A stretch of 64,000 nucleotides of DNA from Agapetus fuscipes (lineage: Eukaryota > Arthropoda > Insecta > Trichoptera > Glossosomatidae). Location: contig OX637363.1 of NCBI GenBank assembly GCA_951799405.1, positions 8,928,001 to 8,992,000 on the forward strand. Direction: 5' to 3'. The position numbers and the translations under genes are program-made. Below the pieces are notes generated by a model. That model had not been told where the DNA came from. It saw nothing but the letters and a program-made list of their open reading frames with translations, and did no database searches. Shown here piece after piece: positions 1-10,869 of this stretch; the first letter of the stretch is position 1; each line of letters begins with the position of its first letter.

Positions 1-445
1 CGTCATAAACAAACATTCTATATTCCTATCTAAAAAAGTATGTAAGGACAGAAAGAAATGGCGGTTGATCTGTAATGTTGGCGGCTAGGGTTTATTAAAT
101 TGGAATTTGTTTTTATTTGTAAATGGATATTTTGTATTTGGATATTATTATTTAGTGATGTATAAAATGTAATTTGTCGTGTGTGTGTGTTCCTTGACTT
201 ATAAGTTGGTATGCGGCTGACCACCCATGCTGTAAAAATGGTTCACTTTGCCAATGTCACCCCTGTCTCAGGGAAGGACGGCAAGAGTTGCAGGGTGTAT
301 GTCCATTTGAGATTTGGTTTTTATGTTGTAGGTTCACATGAGGCATGTGCAAGCGCGAACTTGTACGTGTCTGGTTGTGAGAATGCATGTAATGTGAATC
401 TTTAATGTAACATATCTTTGCAACTTAGATTAGATTAGATTAGAA
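1..445 (+). mobile_element. RTE-D 3' end (coding tail plus 3' UTR)
   Basis: The first 80 bases encode the last residues of the RTE-D protein (KEVCKDRKKWRLICNVGG-like ending). The family 3' UTR follows: GGTTGGTATGCGGCTGACC, a CACCCCTGTCTCAGGG stretch, GCATGTGCAAGCGCGAAC and finally a (TTAGA)n tail near 430-443. It is 5'-truncated or cut by the window edge. The short ORF inside the UTR is a chance frame that recurs in other copies. Confidence 0.85.
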
Positions 446-654
446 AGTACGAACTTCGCTAAAATAGGATTTGCATCTACCTAATACAGCCAATAACTAT
501 TAGAAGTCGACGTCTCCTCAAACTCCCTCTACTACTTTCGATTAATGGTAAAAAAAATGCTTCTATCTATTTATATCCTCTAGGCTGGTTCATTTCTCTC
601 TTTCTTGTGCTTTTAATCCATATGAAATATGTTAATGGATATCCCGATTCATAT

Positions 655-1025
655 TTTATCTATTTCATATCGAGTACGGTATAAAAGAGAATTTAGGTAT
701 GAAAGTACAAAAAAACACAATGAGATGGTTTGGACATCTTAAAACAATGGATGATGAACGACTAACGAAGAAAGTGTACAGAGAAAATGCCAGAGGAAAG
801 CGTGGAAGGGGAAGACCGAGGAAGGAATGGATAAACCGAAAAGGTGAGATTGCGAAAGAATGGAACCTGCAGAGTGAGAACAAGAGAAGAGTATTTATGA
901 AGAAAGTGATGAATGTTGAAGATATGAAAGAGGTATGCAAGGACAGAAAAAAGTGGAGACGCATCTGGGGAGGTACCGGCCACCCCTAGTAGAACGGCGG
1001 CAGCATACAGTAACAGTCATAGATT
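655..1025 (+). pseudogene. LINE-D2 C-terminal coding fragment
   Basis: An open frame from 699 to 989 encodes a reverse-transcriptase C-terminus with MRWFGHLKTMDDERLTKKVY, GRGRPRKEW and MKEVCKDRKKWRR. It matches the same part of RTE-D at lower similarity, so it is a sister family. The 3' end reads GGTACCGGCCACCCCTAG and then a GTAACAG-type tail. The same end occurs at 18935-19045. It is 5'-truncated and has no catalytic reverse-transcriptase motif. Confidence 0.75.
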
Positions 1026-1499
1026 TGGTACATAACTGTTTGCATCCTGATTTTTACGGATTAAAAAAAAAACAATCATTTTACCCTTCATTTAGGGAAT
1101 CGTGTAGACGTTTACAGCTTTTGTATTAAGTCCGAGGTTAGTTTCGTACCGATCTATGTTCTACCGTCTTTTGGTCCCTGAGGGTAGGAAGACGGTAGAG
1201 AGATCTTGGAAGGATGGAGGGGGAGCGCATTTAATAAGATATTTTTCCCCAGTAAACAAGATTAAGGGCGAGGGCGTGCATACGAGTGTCTTAAAACAAA
1301 CAGGGTTGCCAAATACAATTACTAATTTGTAGATATTTTTTTTTGCACAATTTCGGAGAAAAAAGTTTACAAATAATTTTAATGCATTATTTTTTATACA
1401 TAAAACTTGAAAGAATAAAGTGATATTTTTTATGAATTCTTTTATTTGATTCTTTTATTTTATAAATAAATTTACAAACGCTTTCGGTCTTTATATCAA
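1026..1499. other. No recognised feature
   Basis: AT-rich sequence with no supported gene. A short inverted repeat (CTACCGTCTT and AAGACGGTAG) sits near 1171-1198. Confidence 0.4.
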
Positions 1500-1745
1500 A
1501 ATCTAAATCTAAGCTGCAAAGATATGTATCATTTGAGATTCATATTAAATGCATTCCCACAAGCAGACATGCATAATTTCGCGCTTACACATGCCGCATG
1601 TGGACCTACAATATAAAAAAACCCAATCTCAAATGAACATAAGCCCTGCAACTCTTGCCGACTTTCCCTGAAGCAGGGGTGACATTGGCAAAGTGAACCA
1701 TTTTTTACAGTATGGGTGGTCAGCTGCATACCAACCTCCTCCAAT
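1500..1745 (-). mobile_element. RTE-D 3' UTR copy, (TTTAGA)n tail
   Basis: On the minus strand it runs from GGTTGGTATGCAGCTGACC to a tail of AAATCTAAATCTAAGC type. No coding part is attached. Confidence 0.85.
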
Positions 1746-1859
1746 CAACACCAACATCAGGTATTTTGAAAAATCATTTCAAAATTGATCTATAAAAATA
1801 AACGAGTGAAATAACAAAAAACAGTGTTTCATACAACAAAATACTTTATTCTAAAATGT

Positions 1860-1995
1860 TTTATATATAAAAAAGATTAACAATATTTTTTCGCAGTGTT
1901 AAAACACAAACCATAAAAAATGTAATTATAATATGTACATAGTGTTCGAGCGCTTTCGACTACTATCTAGTCATCAATTGTCCAATGCCAAATAA
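1860..1995 (-). mobile_element. Penelope-like terminal remnant with hammerhead-like core
   Basis: Read on the minus strand, TTGATGA is followed by a GACTA/TAGTC hairpin and GAAAGCGCTCGAA. This is a diverged version of the CTGANGA-hairpin-GAAA core found at about a dozen sites here. The flanking CAGTGTTAAAACACAAACC also resembles the flank of the copy near 58840. Assignment to Penelope-like elements is inferred from the family as a whole. Confidence 0.45.
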
Positions 1996-2164
1996 AAAAA
2001 AACCCACACACTGAAATCAATCATTCAAGTACTTGTAAATTAATTCTGTACATTACGAGAACTTACTAAATACTTCTGAATATAACAAAAAAATAACACA
2101 AAGCTACGCTCAATTCACACAAAAGCATTTGCTATTTATACAACAGCATCTACGAGTGTCATCA

Positions 2165-2395
2165 ACACTTATAGGTTGATATGAGGAGGCTGACCCTCAA
2201 TCCTATTATTGGATTTCCGATGCCACCCCAGCTTCGGAAAAAGTCGGCAGGAGTTGCAAGGTTCATGCGATGTTTGATGTATTTTGTATGTAAACATGCA
2301 GTATGCGTTAACACGAACCTACATGTGGTTATGTATTAAGTATGAGCCTTCAATATAAAAATTTCTTTGCAATTAATATTATACATAATAGAATA
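2165..2395 (+). mobile_element. Diverged RTE-D 3' UTR copy
   Basis: It starts with ACTTATAGGTTGATATGAGG, keeps the GGCTGACC and AGGAGTTGCAAGG blocks, and ends in ATTATACATAATAGA. The internal variant (GCCACCCCAGCTTCGG, AACCTACATGTG) matches the second copy at 8868-9145, so this is a subfamily. Confidence 0.7.
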
Positions 2396-2677
2396 TAGAT
2401 AGATACACATAGATAAGTCAAATGACCAATCCCGTTTTATTTTTAGATTGTCTGTAATTTCCATTTCAAAAACAAGGGCAGGAGTTTTATTTTTAAACCG
2501 GTAATCCACCCTCCCAAATGTTTACCTTCAAACTGGGCCAGATAACTGTTTCCAACCCTTTCCGTGCCGACAGTTAAAAAAATATTCATTAAATACCGCG
2601 ATATTTACCACCATCTATAGTTAAGAAAATCTATAATTACTGTACAAAATAGGTCACTTTGTCAATGTCACCCAGTT

Positions 2678-2985
2678 AGACCGGTCCTTAGTCTAACAGT
2701 AGTTAACACTGACTCGTAAACGGAGGGTTGTGGGTTCGAATACCGGCGGAGCACAAAAAAATACTATCTATATTTTAAAATATGCTCTTTGCTGGGTGAA
2801 AAATTCATAACCTTTATCAAAGACCGGTCATTGAAGATCCATCCAGCCTTACAGCGACTGGGTCTTGCTTGAGAATGGGCGCCTTCTACAGCGACGACCA
2901 AGCTCGCAGAGGGCTCTTGAGGTGTGATACACACAAAAACAGCGCTCACCAAAAAAAATTATCCTATTTTTATTAATACAACGAT
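2678..2985 (+). mobile_element. SINE-A, tail type 1
   Basis: tRNA-derived head with a B-box-like GGGTTCGAATACC near 2731, then the family body (CTTTGCTGGGTGAAAAATTC, CAGCGACTGGGTCTTGC). It ends in the type 1 tail (GAGGGCTCTTGAGGTGTGATACAC, AACAGCGCTCACC) and a TATTTTTATTAATA run. Confidence 0.85.
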
Positions 2986-2989
2986 GGGT

Positions 2990-3392
2990 GACAAGAGTTG
3001 TATACATTTGAAATTTGTTTTTTTTTTGTAAAAAAATAACAACAAAGTATATCGTTATTGACAGCAGAGAGGTTAATTCCTCGCGGGGCATTCGGCTAAA
3101 CTCGGGACACATGGGATTGTCCCATAAATCCGGGATGTCGCGTCCGTTTGTGTGACAACCCTGATCAGGGGGGTCCGCCCATAGCAGCACACCAAGTCAG
3201 ATGCGCCGGTTAGGGTTGCCAGATATTTCCAGGATATATTTTTTTAAATCGGTCGGGTCCCGGGATTAAAGGCGTTTGTTTTGCAATACGAAGGGCTAGA
3301 CGTGATTTGGAGAGTAAATCGAAGTAATATTCAGTACTAGTATGTATATGGAAAGCATTTGAAATACGTACGTCAATACGAATATCCAGTAA
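2990..3392. other. No recognised feature
   Basis: Moderately GC-rich patch around 3060-3240 with no convincing coding frame or repeat assignment. Confidence 0.35.
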
Positions 3393-3393
3393 T

Positions 3394-3424
<31 letters not shown>
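3393..3424. repeat. (TTTA)n microsatellite
   Basis: Seven to eight units of TTTA. It lies at the 3' end of the minus-strand LINE fragment that follows and is probably that element's tail. Confidence 0.85.
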
Positions 3425-4240
3425 CGGCGTAAGCCTTTAACAAAATAAGTATATAATTAAATCAAAAACAGTTTTTGTCTTTTACAAATAAACAAAAATA
3501 CAGTAAGAAAATAAAAGTAAAACTCTATATAAACTCAAAAAAAAAATAAAAAAACTATAAAAATACTAAAAAACCTTAAACTGTAAGCTATATACAAACA
3601 ATAAAAATTAAAAAATAGCAAAAAATTAAAAATAAAAACTTCAGATACCATTCAAATATCACTAATAAAGAAATTCACCAGGCAGACATCGTTCATATAA
3701 TAACAATCTAAAACAATATAATTTATTATATATTATGGATGTCCCAAAAACATTTTTTTCAAACCTTGGTTATAGGTATGGTAATTATTATTATGCAGAA
3801 CCAAGTCAAGTGAGGCATAATCATTACCAATGCGCTGTAAGCGATGCATACAACTATTGCTTTGTGCGTTAGTGCTTGTAAATGCAGGGCGGTAAGAAAC
3901 TAATTGTCTAGTCCCTGAACGTGGAGTAAAAAAATTTAACTCACTTAGTAGTGCAGGACAATCAATTAGAGCATGTTTTATTTTGAAGAGGGTGATTAAG
4001 TCAATAAATTTACGTCTGTCTGACAAATAGTTTAGATTTAGAATCGAATTTAAATAGAGTGGGTCGAAGTGTGACAGGGGAATTTTGAGTTTAAAATTAA
4101 CTATTTTCAAAAATTTTAAGTGAACCTTTTCTATATTGTCTACGTGCACCATGTAGAGGGGGGACCAAACAGGCGAGCAATATTCCAAGACACTGCGAAC
4201 CAATGTGGTATAAAGAATTTTGATTGCGGCAGTATCCTGT
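3425..4240 (-). pseudogene. CR1/Jockey-group LINE, C-terminal coding fragment
   Basis: An open frame of 156 residues (3733-4203, continuing in frame to about 4240) has the post-catalytic reverse-transcriptase signature LVRSVLEYCSPVWSP, followed by an IEKVHLKFL block. This is the usual arrangement in CR1 and Jockey-group LINEs, where this segment follows the catalytic domain. The catalytic YADD region and endonuclease are absent, so the copy is 5'-truncated. An AT-rich 3' UTR leads to a (TTTA)n tail at 3393. It is directly followed upstream by an RTE-D fragment. The exact clade is not certain. Confidence 0.75.
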
Positions 4241-4254
4241 AATAGTAATAATAA

Positions 4255-4670
4255 AATGAGAGTTTGTATGAAGAAGGTTATGACAGAATGAAATGGCGGT
4301 TGTCTGTAATGTTGGTGGCTAGAACTAGGGTTTTTTAAATTAGATTTTTGTATTTGTATTCTACACTACATTATTATTTCTGATTTAAAAAAATATAACT
4401 GATTGTATATGTTCTTTGACTTATAATTTGGTATTTGGCTGACCACCCATGTTGTAGAAAATGGTTCACTGTGCCAATGTCACCTCTGTTTCAGGGAAGG
4501 TCGGCAAGAGTTGCAGGGTGAATGTTCATTTGAGGTTTGGCTTTTATGTTGTAGGTTTACATGCGGCATATACAAGCTTGAACTTCTAGGTGTTTGCTTT
4601 TGAGAACGCATATAATGTGAATCCCCATTGGTACATATCTTTTGCAACTTAGATTAGATTAGATAAGATT
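4255..4670 (+). mobile_element. RTE-D 3' end, (TTAGA)n tail
   Basis: Coding tail remnant (TATGAAGAAGGTTATGAC, AAATGGCGGTTG) followed by the full 3' UTR and TTAGATTAGATAAGA. The coding end carries a deletion that removes most of the CKDRKKWR segment. Confidence 0.85.
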
Positions 4671-4679
4671 TGTACAATT

Positions 4680-5284
4680 TATTTGCATTAGCTCTTGTCG
4701 CATATCTCTAAGTAGTAAAAAGTAATAAAAGTATACACTTTTTTCTTTGAAACCATTTTTTTTTTACTTTTATTACTTTTTTAAAGCTACATTGCAAATA
4801 ACCTACTAGAAGAATCACCAAAGGAAAACATTCCACACTCTGAATCTACAATGAATAAAAAAAAAACCTTGTACATTGCACAACAGTTCATTGTACATTG
4901 CACAATCGCCATGTAAGGTGGCGAGTTGTGCCAACATCAGAAAAAAGACTAGTATAAAACAAACAAAAAATAAAATCATCGAAGCATTTTACAAGGAAAT
5001 GTGTGAAACTAAAAACAGCGCCTCTGGTGAGCGTTTAACTTAGTATACATTTTGTGTTTGAGTTGGTTAAGTGTTATACGTGGTGTAAAGAAAAAGGGTA
5101 AAAAGATCCGATCTGAGCAGGGAAAAGTATCGGGTTCGGCTTTGCACTGAATCCCTAATGCGCTGTTGGCAGGCGCGTGCTTTACATAGAGCCAGTGCTT
5201 CCTGCATACGTGGAAATCTAGTAGACGGACGTGAATCTAATACTGCTTCGCACACACACCAGCACTCAAGCGTGGCATTTTTAC
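4680..5284. other. No recognised gene
   Basis: AT-rich spacer. The phrase GCGCCTCTGGTGAGCG near 5019 is shared with MITE-J copies at 18490 and 34130, so a MITE-J remnant may lie at 5010-5060. Confidence 0.35.
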
Positions 5285-5440
5285 ATGACGTCTTATGCTA
5301 CATGCAACATTCGAATGTACAAAGAATGACAAATTATATAGACAGAGGATGTGTGAAGAGAAATAGAGGTAAGGGACGACCGAGAAAAGTATGGAGTAAT
5401 CCGATTGAGGAGTTTTTAAAGAATGGGATTATACAAGGTG
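5285..5440 (+). pseudogene. RTE-D-related LINE coding fragment
   Basis: A frame reading RGKGRPRKVWSNPIEEF matches the GRGRPRKVWMDQI block of RTE-D, with divergence on both sides. It is short and decayed. Confidence 0.5.
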
Positions 5441-5444
5441 AGCG

Positions 5445-5640
5445 TCTAATCTAATCTAATCTAAGCTGCAAGGATATATATCATTTAAGATTTATATTAA
5501 GTGCATTCCCACAAGCAGACATTTATAATTTTGCGCTAACACATGCCGCATGTGGACCTACATTATAAGAACCCATCTCAAATTAACATAAGCCCTGCAA
5601 CTCTTCCCGTCCTTCCCTGAGACAGGGGTGACATTGAAAG
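5445..5640 (-). mobile_element. RTE-D 3' UTR copy, (TTAGA)n tail
   Basis: Minus-strand copy with its tail at 5445-5463. It is truncated at GTCACCCCTGTCTCAGGG near 5625 and so lacks the GGTTGGTATG end. Confidence 0.8.
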
Positions 5641-5809
5641 AAAATACAAGAAAAGGGGATGGATATGAAAAAAGTTTAACGTTACTACGTTATCCTCGAA
5701 ATGGTTGAAAGAAGTTTTTATCGTTGTATCTAAATTTTGCATTTTAAGTACGAAAGCGAAACTGAGCTACATCACTAGTGCATTCTGTTACCGCATTGTC
5801 CCTGAAAAG

Positions 5810-5985
5810 GTCGTGGAACCTTTTTCTTTTCACACGTAATGAGACCAGCTTTACGCAAACCATTTCGCTTGAAGTGGAAATTTCCTAGCTCTCCAGGCTG
5901 ATTCTCATTTCTTGTGAAAGTTGAATAAAACCATGCTGGTATTTCAATTATGGGTTTGAAATATCATTGAAAAGAGAAATCATTT
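5810..5985 (-). mobile_element. SINE-B body, diverged
   Basis: Minus-strand match to the SINE-B body (TTACGCAAACCA, GAAGTGGAAATTTCCTAGCT, CTCATTTCTTGTGAAAG, GGGTTTGAAAT). The tRNA-like head is not preserved. Confidence 0.65.
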
Positions 5986-5999
5986 CTGACGCTATTAAT

Positions 6000-6382
6000 T
6001 GTAAGGACAGACAGAAATGGCGGTTGATCTGTAATGTTGGCGGATAGGGTTTGTTAAATTGTAATTTGTTTTCTGTTTAGTTATGATAATATTATTATTT
6101 ACTGATTTATAAAATGTAATTTGTTGTGTATGTTCCTTGACTTATAGGTTGGTATGCGGCTGACCACCCATGCTGTAAAAATGGTTCATTTTGCCAATGT
6201 CACCCCTGTTACTGGGGAGGACGGCAAGACTTGCAGGGTGCATGTCCATTTTAGATTTTGTTTTTATGTTGTAGGTTCACATGAGGCATGTGCAAGCGCG
6301 AACTTGTATGTAAAAATGTGAGAATGCATGTAATGTGAACCTCCAATGTAACATATCTTTGCAATTTAGATTAGATTAGATA
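6000..6382 (+). mobile_element. RTE-D 3' end, (TTAGA)n tail
   Basis: Begins in the coding tail (AAGGACAGACAGAAATGGCGG) and runs through the complete 3' UTR to TTAGATTAGATA. Confidence 0.85.
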
Positions 6383-6855
6383 CGTGGAGGTCGAACCCTG
6401 GCTGTTAGGTCTAAAATGTAGTATCTTTAAATGAAAACCGTTGTTGGGGTTTGGGCAGGATATTTTAAAGGTATGTTAACAGTTATTCGAAGAGACTGAC
6501 GCTTTTTTTTAAAGACTCGCATTCAAAAATGACCTGCTGGAATGATGGTTTACAGAGGACAAGAATTTAAATTTTTATTGCTGCTTCATGCGGTACGTTA
6601 GCGTTAGGTTTACATCCCTGTTTAAGATAAATACTGAATTTTAATGCCTACCCCATTACGAAGGTGAAATTTACAATTTTCCGAAAAATTACCCCGTTTC
6701 AACAGTTTTACTGCCTTTTAAAGGTGTTAACTAAACACGCAAATAATCTCCTACAATTTCTTCTCCTTCTTATTTTTACTGCTTGAATACAAAGGAGTAG
6801 AGATGGTTTGAGCATCTAGAAAAAAAATAACGGTGAATGACCGAGAAAAAGTGAA
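6383..6855. other. No recognised feature
   Basis: AT-rich spacer between an RTE-D end and MITE-I. No supported coding frame. Confidence 0.35.
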
Positions 6856-7105
6856 CAGTACACTTAGTACGAGTTGCAAAACTTGAGTAATGTAAAGTTT
6901 ATACGGCAATTATTTTAAAGAGTGGTTTCCCCCAAAATCTGCCGTTTTTGTTTGTTTGAACTTGATTTTCTTCATCGCTGTAACTCTTTTGCTAAGACCA
7001 CAAAGTGTAAGACACAACAGCTGCAGATTTTGGGAGAAATCACGCTTTAATATTTTCTGTAAACTTTACTTTTCTCAAGTTTTGCAACTCGTACTAAGGG
7101 TACTG
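6856..7105. mobile_element. MITE-I copy 1
   Basis: Terminal inverted repeats CAGTACACTTAGTACGAG and its complement CTCGTACTAAGGGTACTG enclose about 215 bp with an internal inverted block (CCCCCAAAATCTGCCG and GCAGATTTTGGGAG). It has no coding capacity. Further copies lie at 34621 and 36064. The ORF predicted inside is a chance frame. Confidence 0.8.
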
Positions 7106-7319
7106 TTGTCAAGGGATAAACTCTATTTTCTTAAGAGGCTATTGCAAACCTACAACTCCAAATTTAACCATTTGGATATCTTTCATTTGACTGAGGCGAT
7201 GTTCTTGAGTTGTGTAAGGGCGGCACTTTTGTCGGTGTGGTAAATATTCTAACGATGGAGAAGATAGAAATAATCTTACCTACGAATGTGCATCTTGGAA
7301 GAGTGTGAAAAACAAGATG

Positions 7320-7475
7320 ATATTTTACCTGTAACAAAAATTAAAAGTATATTAAAAATTTTGTTTTTAAAATTATTTTATAACAATATATTTATAACCA
7401 TTCTGCTCCTGAAGATGCCTCATTAGGCGAAAATGTTCGAGCACATAAAAAAGAAATAAATAAGTGAATTACAAC
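7320..7475 (+). mobile_element. Penelope-like terminal remnant with hammerhead-like core
   Basis: CTGAAGA, then T, then a GCCT/AGGC hairpin, then GAAAATGTTCGAGC, near 7411-7443. It is followed by AAGAAATAAATAAGTGAATTA, as in the palindromic copies at 19127 and 20970. Confidence 0.6.
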
Positions 7476-7664
7476 TCTGTTTTATCCATTTGAATTTTTA
7501 AATAATAAAAAAAAAATATTAGTTTGTATCATGAATTTACAAAATATAAATATCAACGTTGAATATTGTCAGAAGAAATAGTGTAACCGGTAAACGCTAC
7601 AAGTTCGTAATCGGAATTATATACATTTGATCCCCAGTCTATAATCTATAAACTATGTTGTATA

Positions 7665-7918
7665 ATCTAAGTTGAAAAGATAGATTACATTTAAAATTTA
7701 TATTAAATGCATTCCCACAAGCAGATACGTATAAGTTCGCGCTTAAACATGCTGGATCTGAACCTACAATAAAAAACCCAATCTCAAATGAACATAAGCC
7801 TTGCAACTATTACCGGTCTTCCCTGAAACAGGGGTGACATTGGCAAAGTGAACCATCTTTTGTACAGTTTGGGTGGTCAGCCTCGTACCAATCTATAAGT
7901 CAAGGAATTTTAAGGAGT
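7665..7918 (-). mobile_element. RTE-D 3' UTR copy
   Basis: Minus-strand copy from TTGGTACGAGGCTGACC to a tail of TATAATCTAAGTTG type. It includes the CACCCCTGTTTCAGGG block. Confidence 0.8.
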
Positions 7919-7929
7919 GAAGCAATTTT

Positions 7930-8035
7930 TTTTTTTCAAATCAGCTCTTCGCTGGGAACATCAGGTCCAACTGGCCGTACACGAATTGGGTCTTAATTAA
8001 GAATTGGCGCTTTCAATAGCAACGTACCTAGATCA
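7930..8035 (+). mobile_element. SINE-A fragment
   Basis: Diverged piece of the SINE-A body (AGCTCTTCGCTGGGAAC, ATTGGGTCTTAATTAAGAAT, TGGCGCTTTC). Head and tail are missing. Confidence 0.5.
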
Positions 8036-8654
8036 TCTTTTACATTTATCTGTTCGAAGTCCATAATAATGTGACCGTAACGATGTAGCCATTCCACTAG
8101 GGAGGATAGAACCTCTGCATAATATCCTTTCACTTATCCTCCATTGAAACAAATATATTTGCATGTGTCAATGCCACTATAATATTAGCAAAATCAGTAA
8201 AAAATGCAGAGCCTAAACTCCGTCTAACTTTACTTGTCGACAGAAAAGAAACCTTGACACTATCTGATTTTCAATTGATGTTTCCTAGACCAAAAAGGTT
8301 TTCACGAAAACTCGAGTACCTACCTACTTTTGGAATATTTTTGAAGTCACGATCAAATCGCGAACTCCCCGCCCATAAATCTTTCTACAACCAAAACTCT
8401 ACACTCTCCATACTTTTCTTACATTAGTGTGATATTTTTTAGCACTTATACATATTTATCCTCTGTGATCTGAGTCGCAGAGATTACAAAATATAGATTT
8501 TATATGTCATTTCATAGATGTGTACTCGTATGTAGTTTACTAAATTTTATCGTTTTTTTTTCATATTTATGAAAAGGAAAATAACCGTGTTACCCATGAA
8601 AATCCTTGATGGAGTTTGGGCAAGTTAATACTTATTCGAAGACACTGGCGCTTT
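8036..8654. other. No recognised feature
   Basis: AT-rich spacer with scattered short ORFs but no supported gene or repeat. Confidence 0.35.
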
Positions 8655-8868
8655 TTTTTTCTTTAAAAGACTGATCACACATGCTGTACAAAATGGTTCA
8701 CTTTACCAATGTCACCCCTGTTTCAGGGAAGGACGGCAAGAGTTGCAGGGTGTATGTCTTTTGAGATTTAGGTATTTTATGTCGTAGGTTCACATGCGAC
8801 ATGTGCAAGCGCGAACTTGAAGGTGTTTGCTTGTGAGAATGCATATAATGTGAATCCCGAATGTTGAC
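8655..8868 (+). mobile_element. RTE-D 3' UTR copy (5' partner of a tandem pair)
   Basis: Starts at GACTGATCACACATGCTG and runs to GTGAATCCCGAATG, without a tail. A second copy follows at once. Confidence 0.8.
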
Positions 8869-9145
8869 TGATAGGTTGGTATGAGGCTGACCACCCGTGC
8901 TGTAAAAATCGGTCCAATTTTGCCAATGCCACCCCGGTTCAGGGAACGGCAGCAGGAGTTGCAAGGTTTATGTTCACGTGAGGTTTTGTTTATTTGTATG
9001 CACACATGCAGAATGTGTAGGCGTGAACCTACATGTGCCTGTCTGTGGGCATGCATTTAATATGAGTTAACATTTAGTTAACATATTTTTGCAGCTTAGA
9101 TTATAGATTGACATATACATGCAACTTAGATTAGATTAGATAAGC
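8868..9145 (+). mobile_element. RTE-D 3' UTR copy, variant subfamily
   Basis: Begins TTGACTGATAGGTTGGTATG, carries the variant AGGAGTTGCAAGG and AACCTACATGTGCC segments, and ends in mixed TTATAGA and TTAGATTAGA tails. Confidence 0.8.
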
Positions 9146-9266
9146 TTTTTCTTCCTTTGTCATGACATCCTTTTATAAATTAACCGTTGCTGAAAATCTA
9201 TTCTAAGATTAAAACAGAAGAAGAAAACAAGCATTACGATATACTCAATCAGTGTGGACTGTGCAT

Positions 9267-10756
9267 TATATCAAGGTACTGCACAGAAACAAATGGTTTG
9301 AAGTAGATATACTAAGGTGGTGGAGAGAAACAAATAGGTGGAATTAGAGTTGAGTTGTGGTATCGGCTGCAGCGTTGCATGCTCGGACTTATAGAAGATT
9401 CGATGGCGTTGTGCGGGAAGTTCCTCTCATTTTACTCAAGTTTATTTTTTAATTAGTGGATTTGACTCCAAAAGGCACCTTTTCTACGCTATACATTTTT
9501 GATAAAACGCAAAAAGAAATTTCGCCCCACTCTACTATAGATATATCAAGGTACTGGACGGAAACACATGGTTTGAAGTGGATATACTAAGGTGGTTATT
9601 CCTTGACTTATAGGTTGGTATGAGGCTGACCACCCATACTGTAAAAAATGGTTCACTTTGCCAATGTCACCCCTGTTTCAGGGAAGGTCGGCAAAAGTTG
9701 TGGGGCTTATGTTCATTTGAGGTTTGGATTTTATTTGTAAGTACACATTCAGCATTTGTAAGCGCGAACTACACTTGTTGGTTTGTGGGCATACATCTGA
9801 GAGCTTTAAATGAATATATCCTTGCAACTTAGATTATAGATTATTATTATAGATTATAGTGTAGAGAAACAAATAGGTGGAATTAGAGGTGAGTTGTGGT
9901 ATCGACTGCAGCGTTGCATGCTCGGACTTATAGAATATTCGATGGCGTTGTGCGGGAAGTTCCCATCATTTTACTCAAGTTTATTTTTTAATTAGTGGAT
10001 TTGACTCTAAATGGCACCTTTTCTACGCTATACATTTTTGATAAAACGCAAAAAGAAATTTCGCCCCACTCTACTATAGATATATCAAGGTACTGGACGG
10101 AAACACATGGTTTGAAATGGATATACTAAGGTGGTGGAGAGAAACAAATATGTAGGTGGAATGAGAGGTCTCTGTGGTATCGACTGCAGCGTTGCATGCT
10201 CGGACTTATAGAACATTCGATGTCGTTGTGCGGGAAGCTCCTATTATTTTACTTAAGTTTATTTTTGAATTAGTGGATTTACTCTAAATGGCACCTTTTC
10301 TACGCTATACATTTTTGATAAAACGCAAAAAGAAATTTCGCCCCACTCTACTATAGATATATCAAGGTACTGGACAGAAACACATGGTTTGAAGTAGATA
10401 TACTAAGGTGGTGAAGAGAAACAAATAGGTGGAATTGGAGATGAGTTGTGGTATCGGCTGCAGCGGTGCATGCTCGGACTTATAGAACATTCGATGGCGT
10501 TGTGCGGGAAGTTCCCATCATTTTACTCAAGTTTATTTTTGAATTAGTGGATTTGACTCCAAAAGGCACCTTTTCTACGCTACACATTTTTGATAAAACG
10601 CAAAAATAAATTTCGCCCCACTCTACTATAGATATATCAAGGTACTGGACGGAAACAAATGGTTTGAAGTGGATATACTAAGGTGGTGGGGAGAAACAAA
10701 TAGGTGGAATTAGAGGTGAGTTGTGGTATCGACTGCAGCGGTGCATGCTCGGACTT
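9267..10756. repeat. Tandem array of a ~277-bp unit
   Basis: The phrase GATATACTAAGGTGGT recurs at about 9305, 9582, 10121, 10398 and 10671. After removing a 264-bp insertion in the second unit, spacing is 273-277 bp. Each unit also carries CTGCAGCGTTGCATGCTCGG, TGTGCGGGAAGTTC and TTTCGCCCCACTCTACTATAG. About 4.5 copies are present and no coding frame is conserved. It behaves as a short satellite or tandemly amplified fragment of unknown origin. Confidence 0.9.
9597..9860 (+). mobile_element. RTE-D 3' UTR unit inserted in the tandem array
   Basis: The neighbouring array units give the empty site (GGTGGTGGAGAGAAAC). The inserted DNA starts TATTCCTTGACTTATAGG and ends in TTATAGATTATTATTATAG. 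It therefore defines a mobile unit of about 260 bp that has no coding part. No clear target duplication longer than about 3 bp is visible. Confidence 0.85.
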
Positions 10757-10869
10757 ACCGCGGGGTGGGACCTCAAAACCGCAAACCCCCCCCCCCCCGG
10801 CTTGTCTCGATACCCCTCCAAGCTTACCAACTAAACCAGCGGCTTTCAAATGTTCACTTATTTATACTT

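Noticed and set aside
211..405. Recurring 60-75-residue frames in RTE-D UTR copies (for example 9620-9832, 25100-25312, 23546-23773)
   Set aside because: They lie in the 3' UTR after the true stop codon, and their conservation follows from repeat copying.
6956..7243. A 95-residue frame
   Set aside because: It lies mostly in MITE-I, is not kept in the other two copies, and has no motif.
9267..10756. CRISPR-like array
   Set aside because: Units are 277 bp and contiguous with no unique spacers, in a eukaryotic repeat setting.
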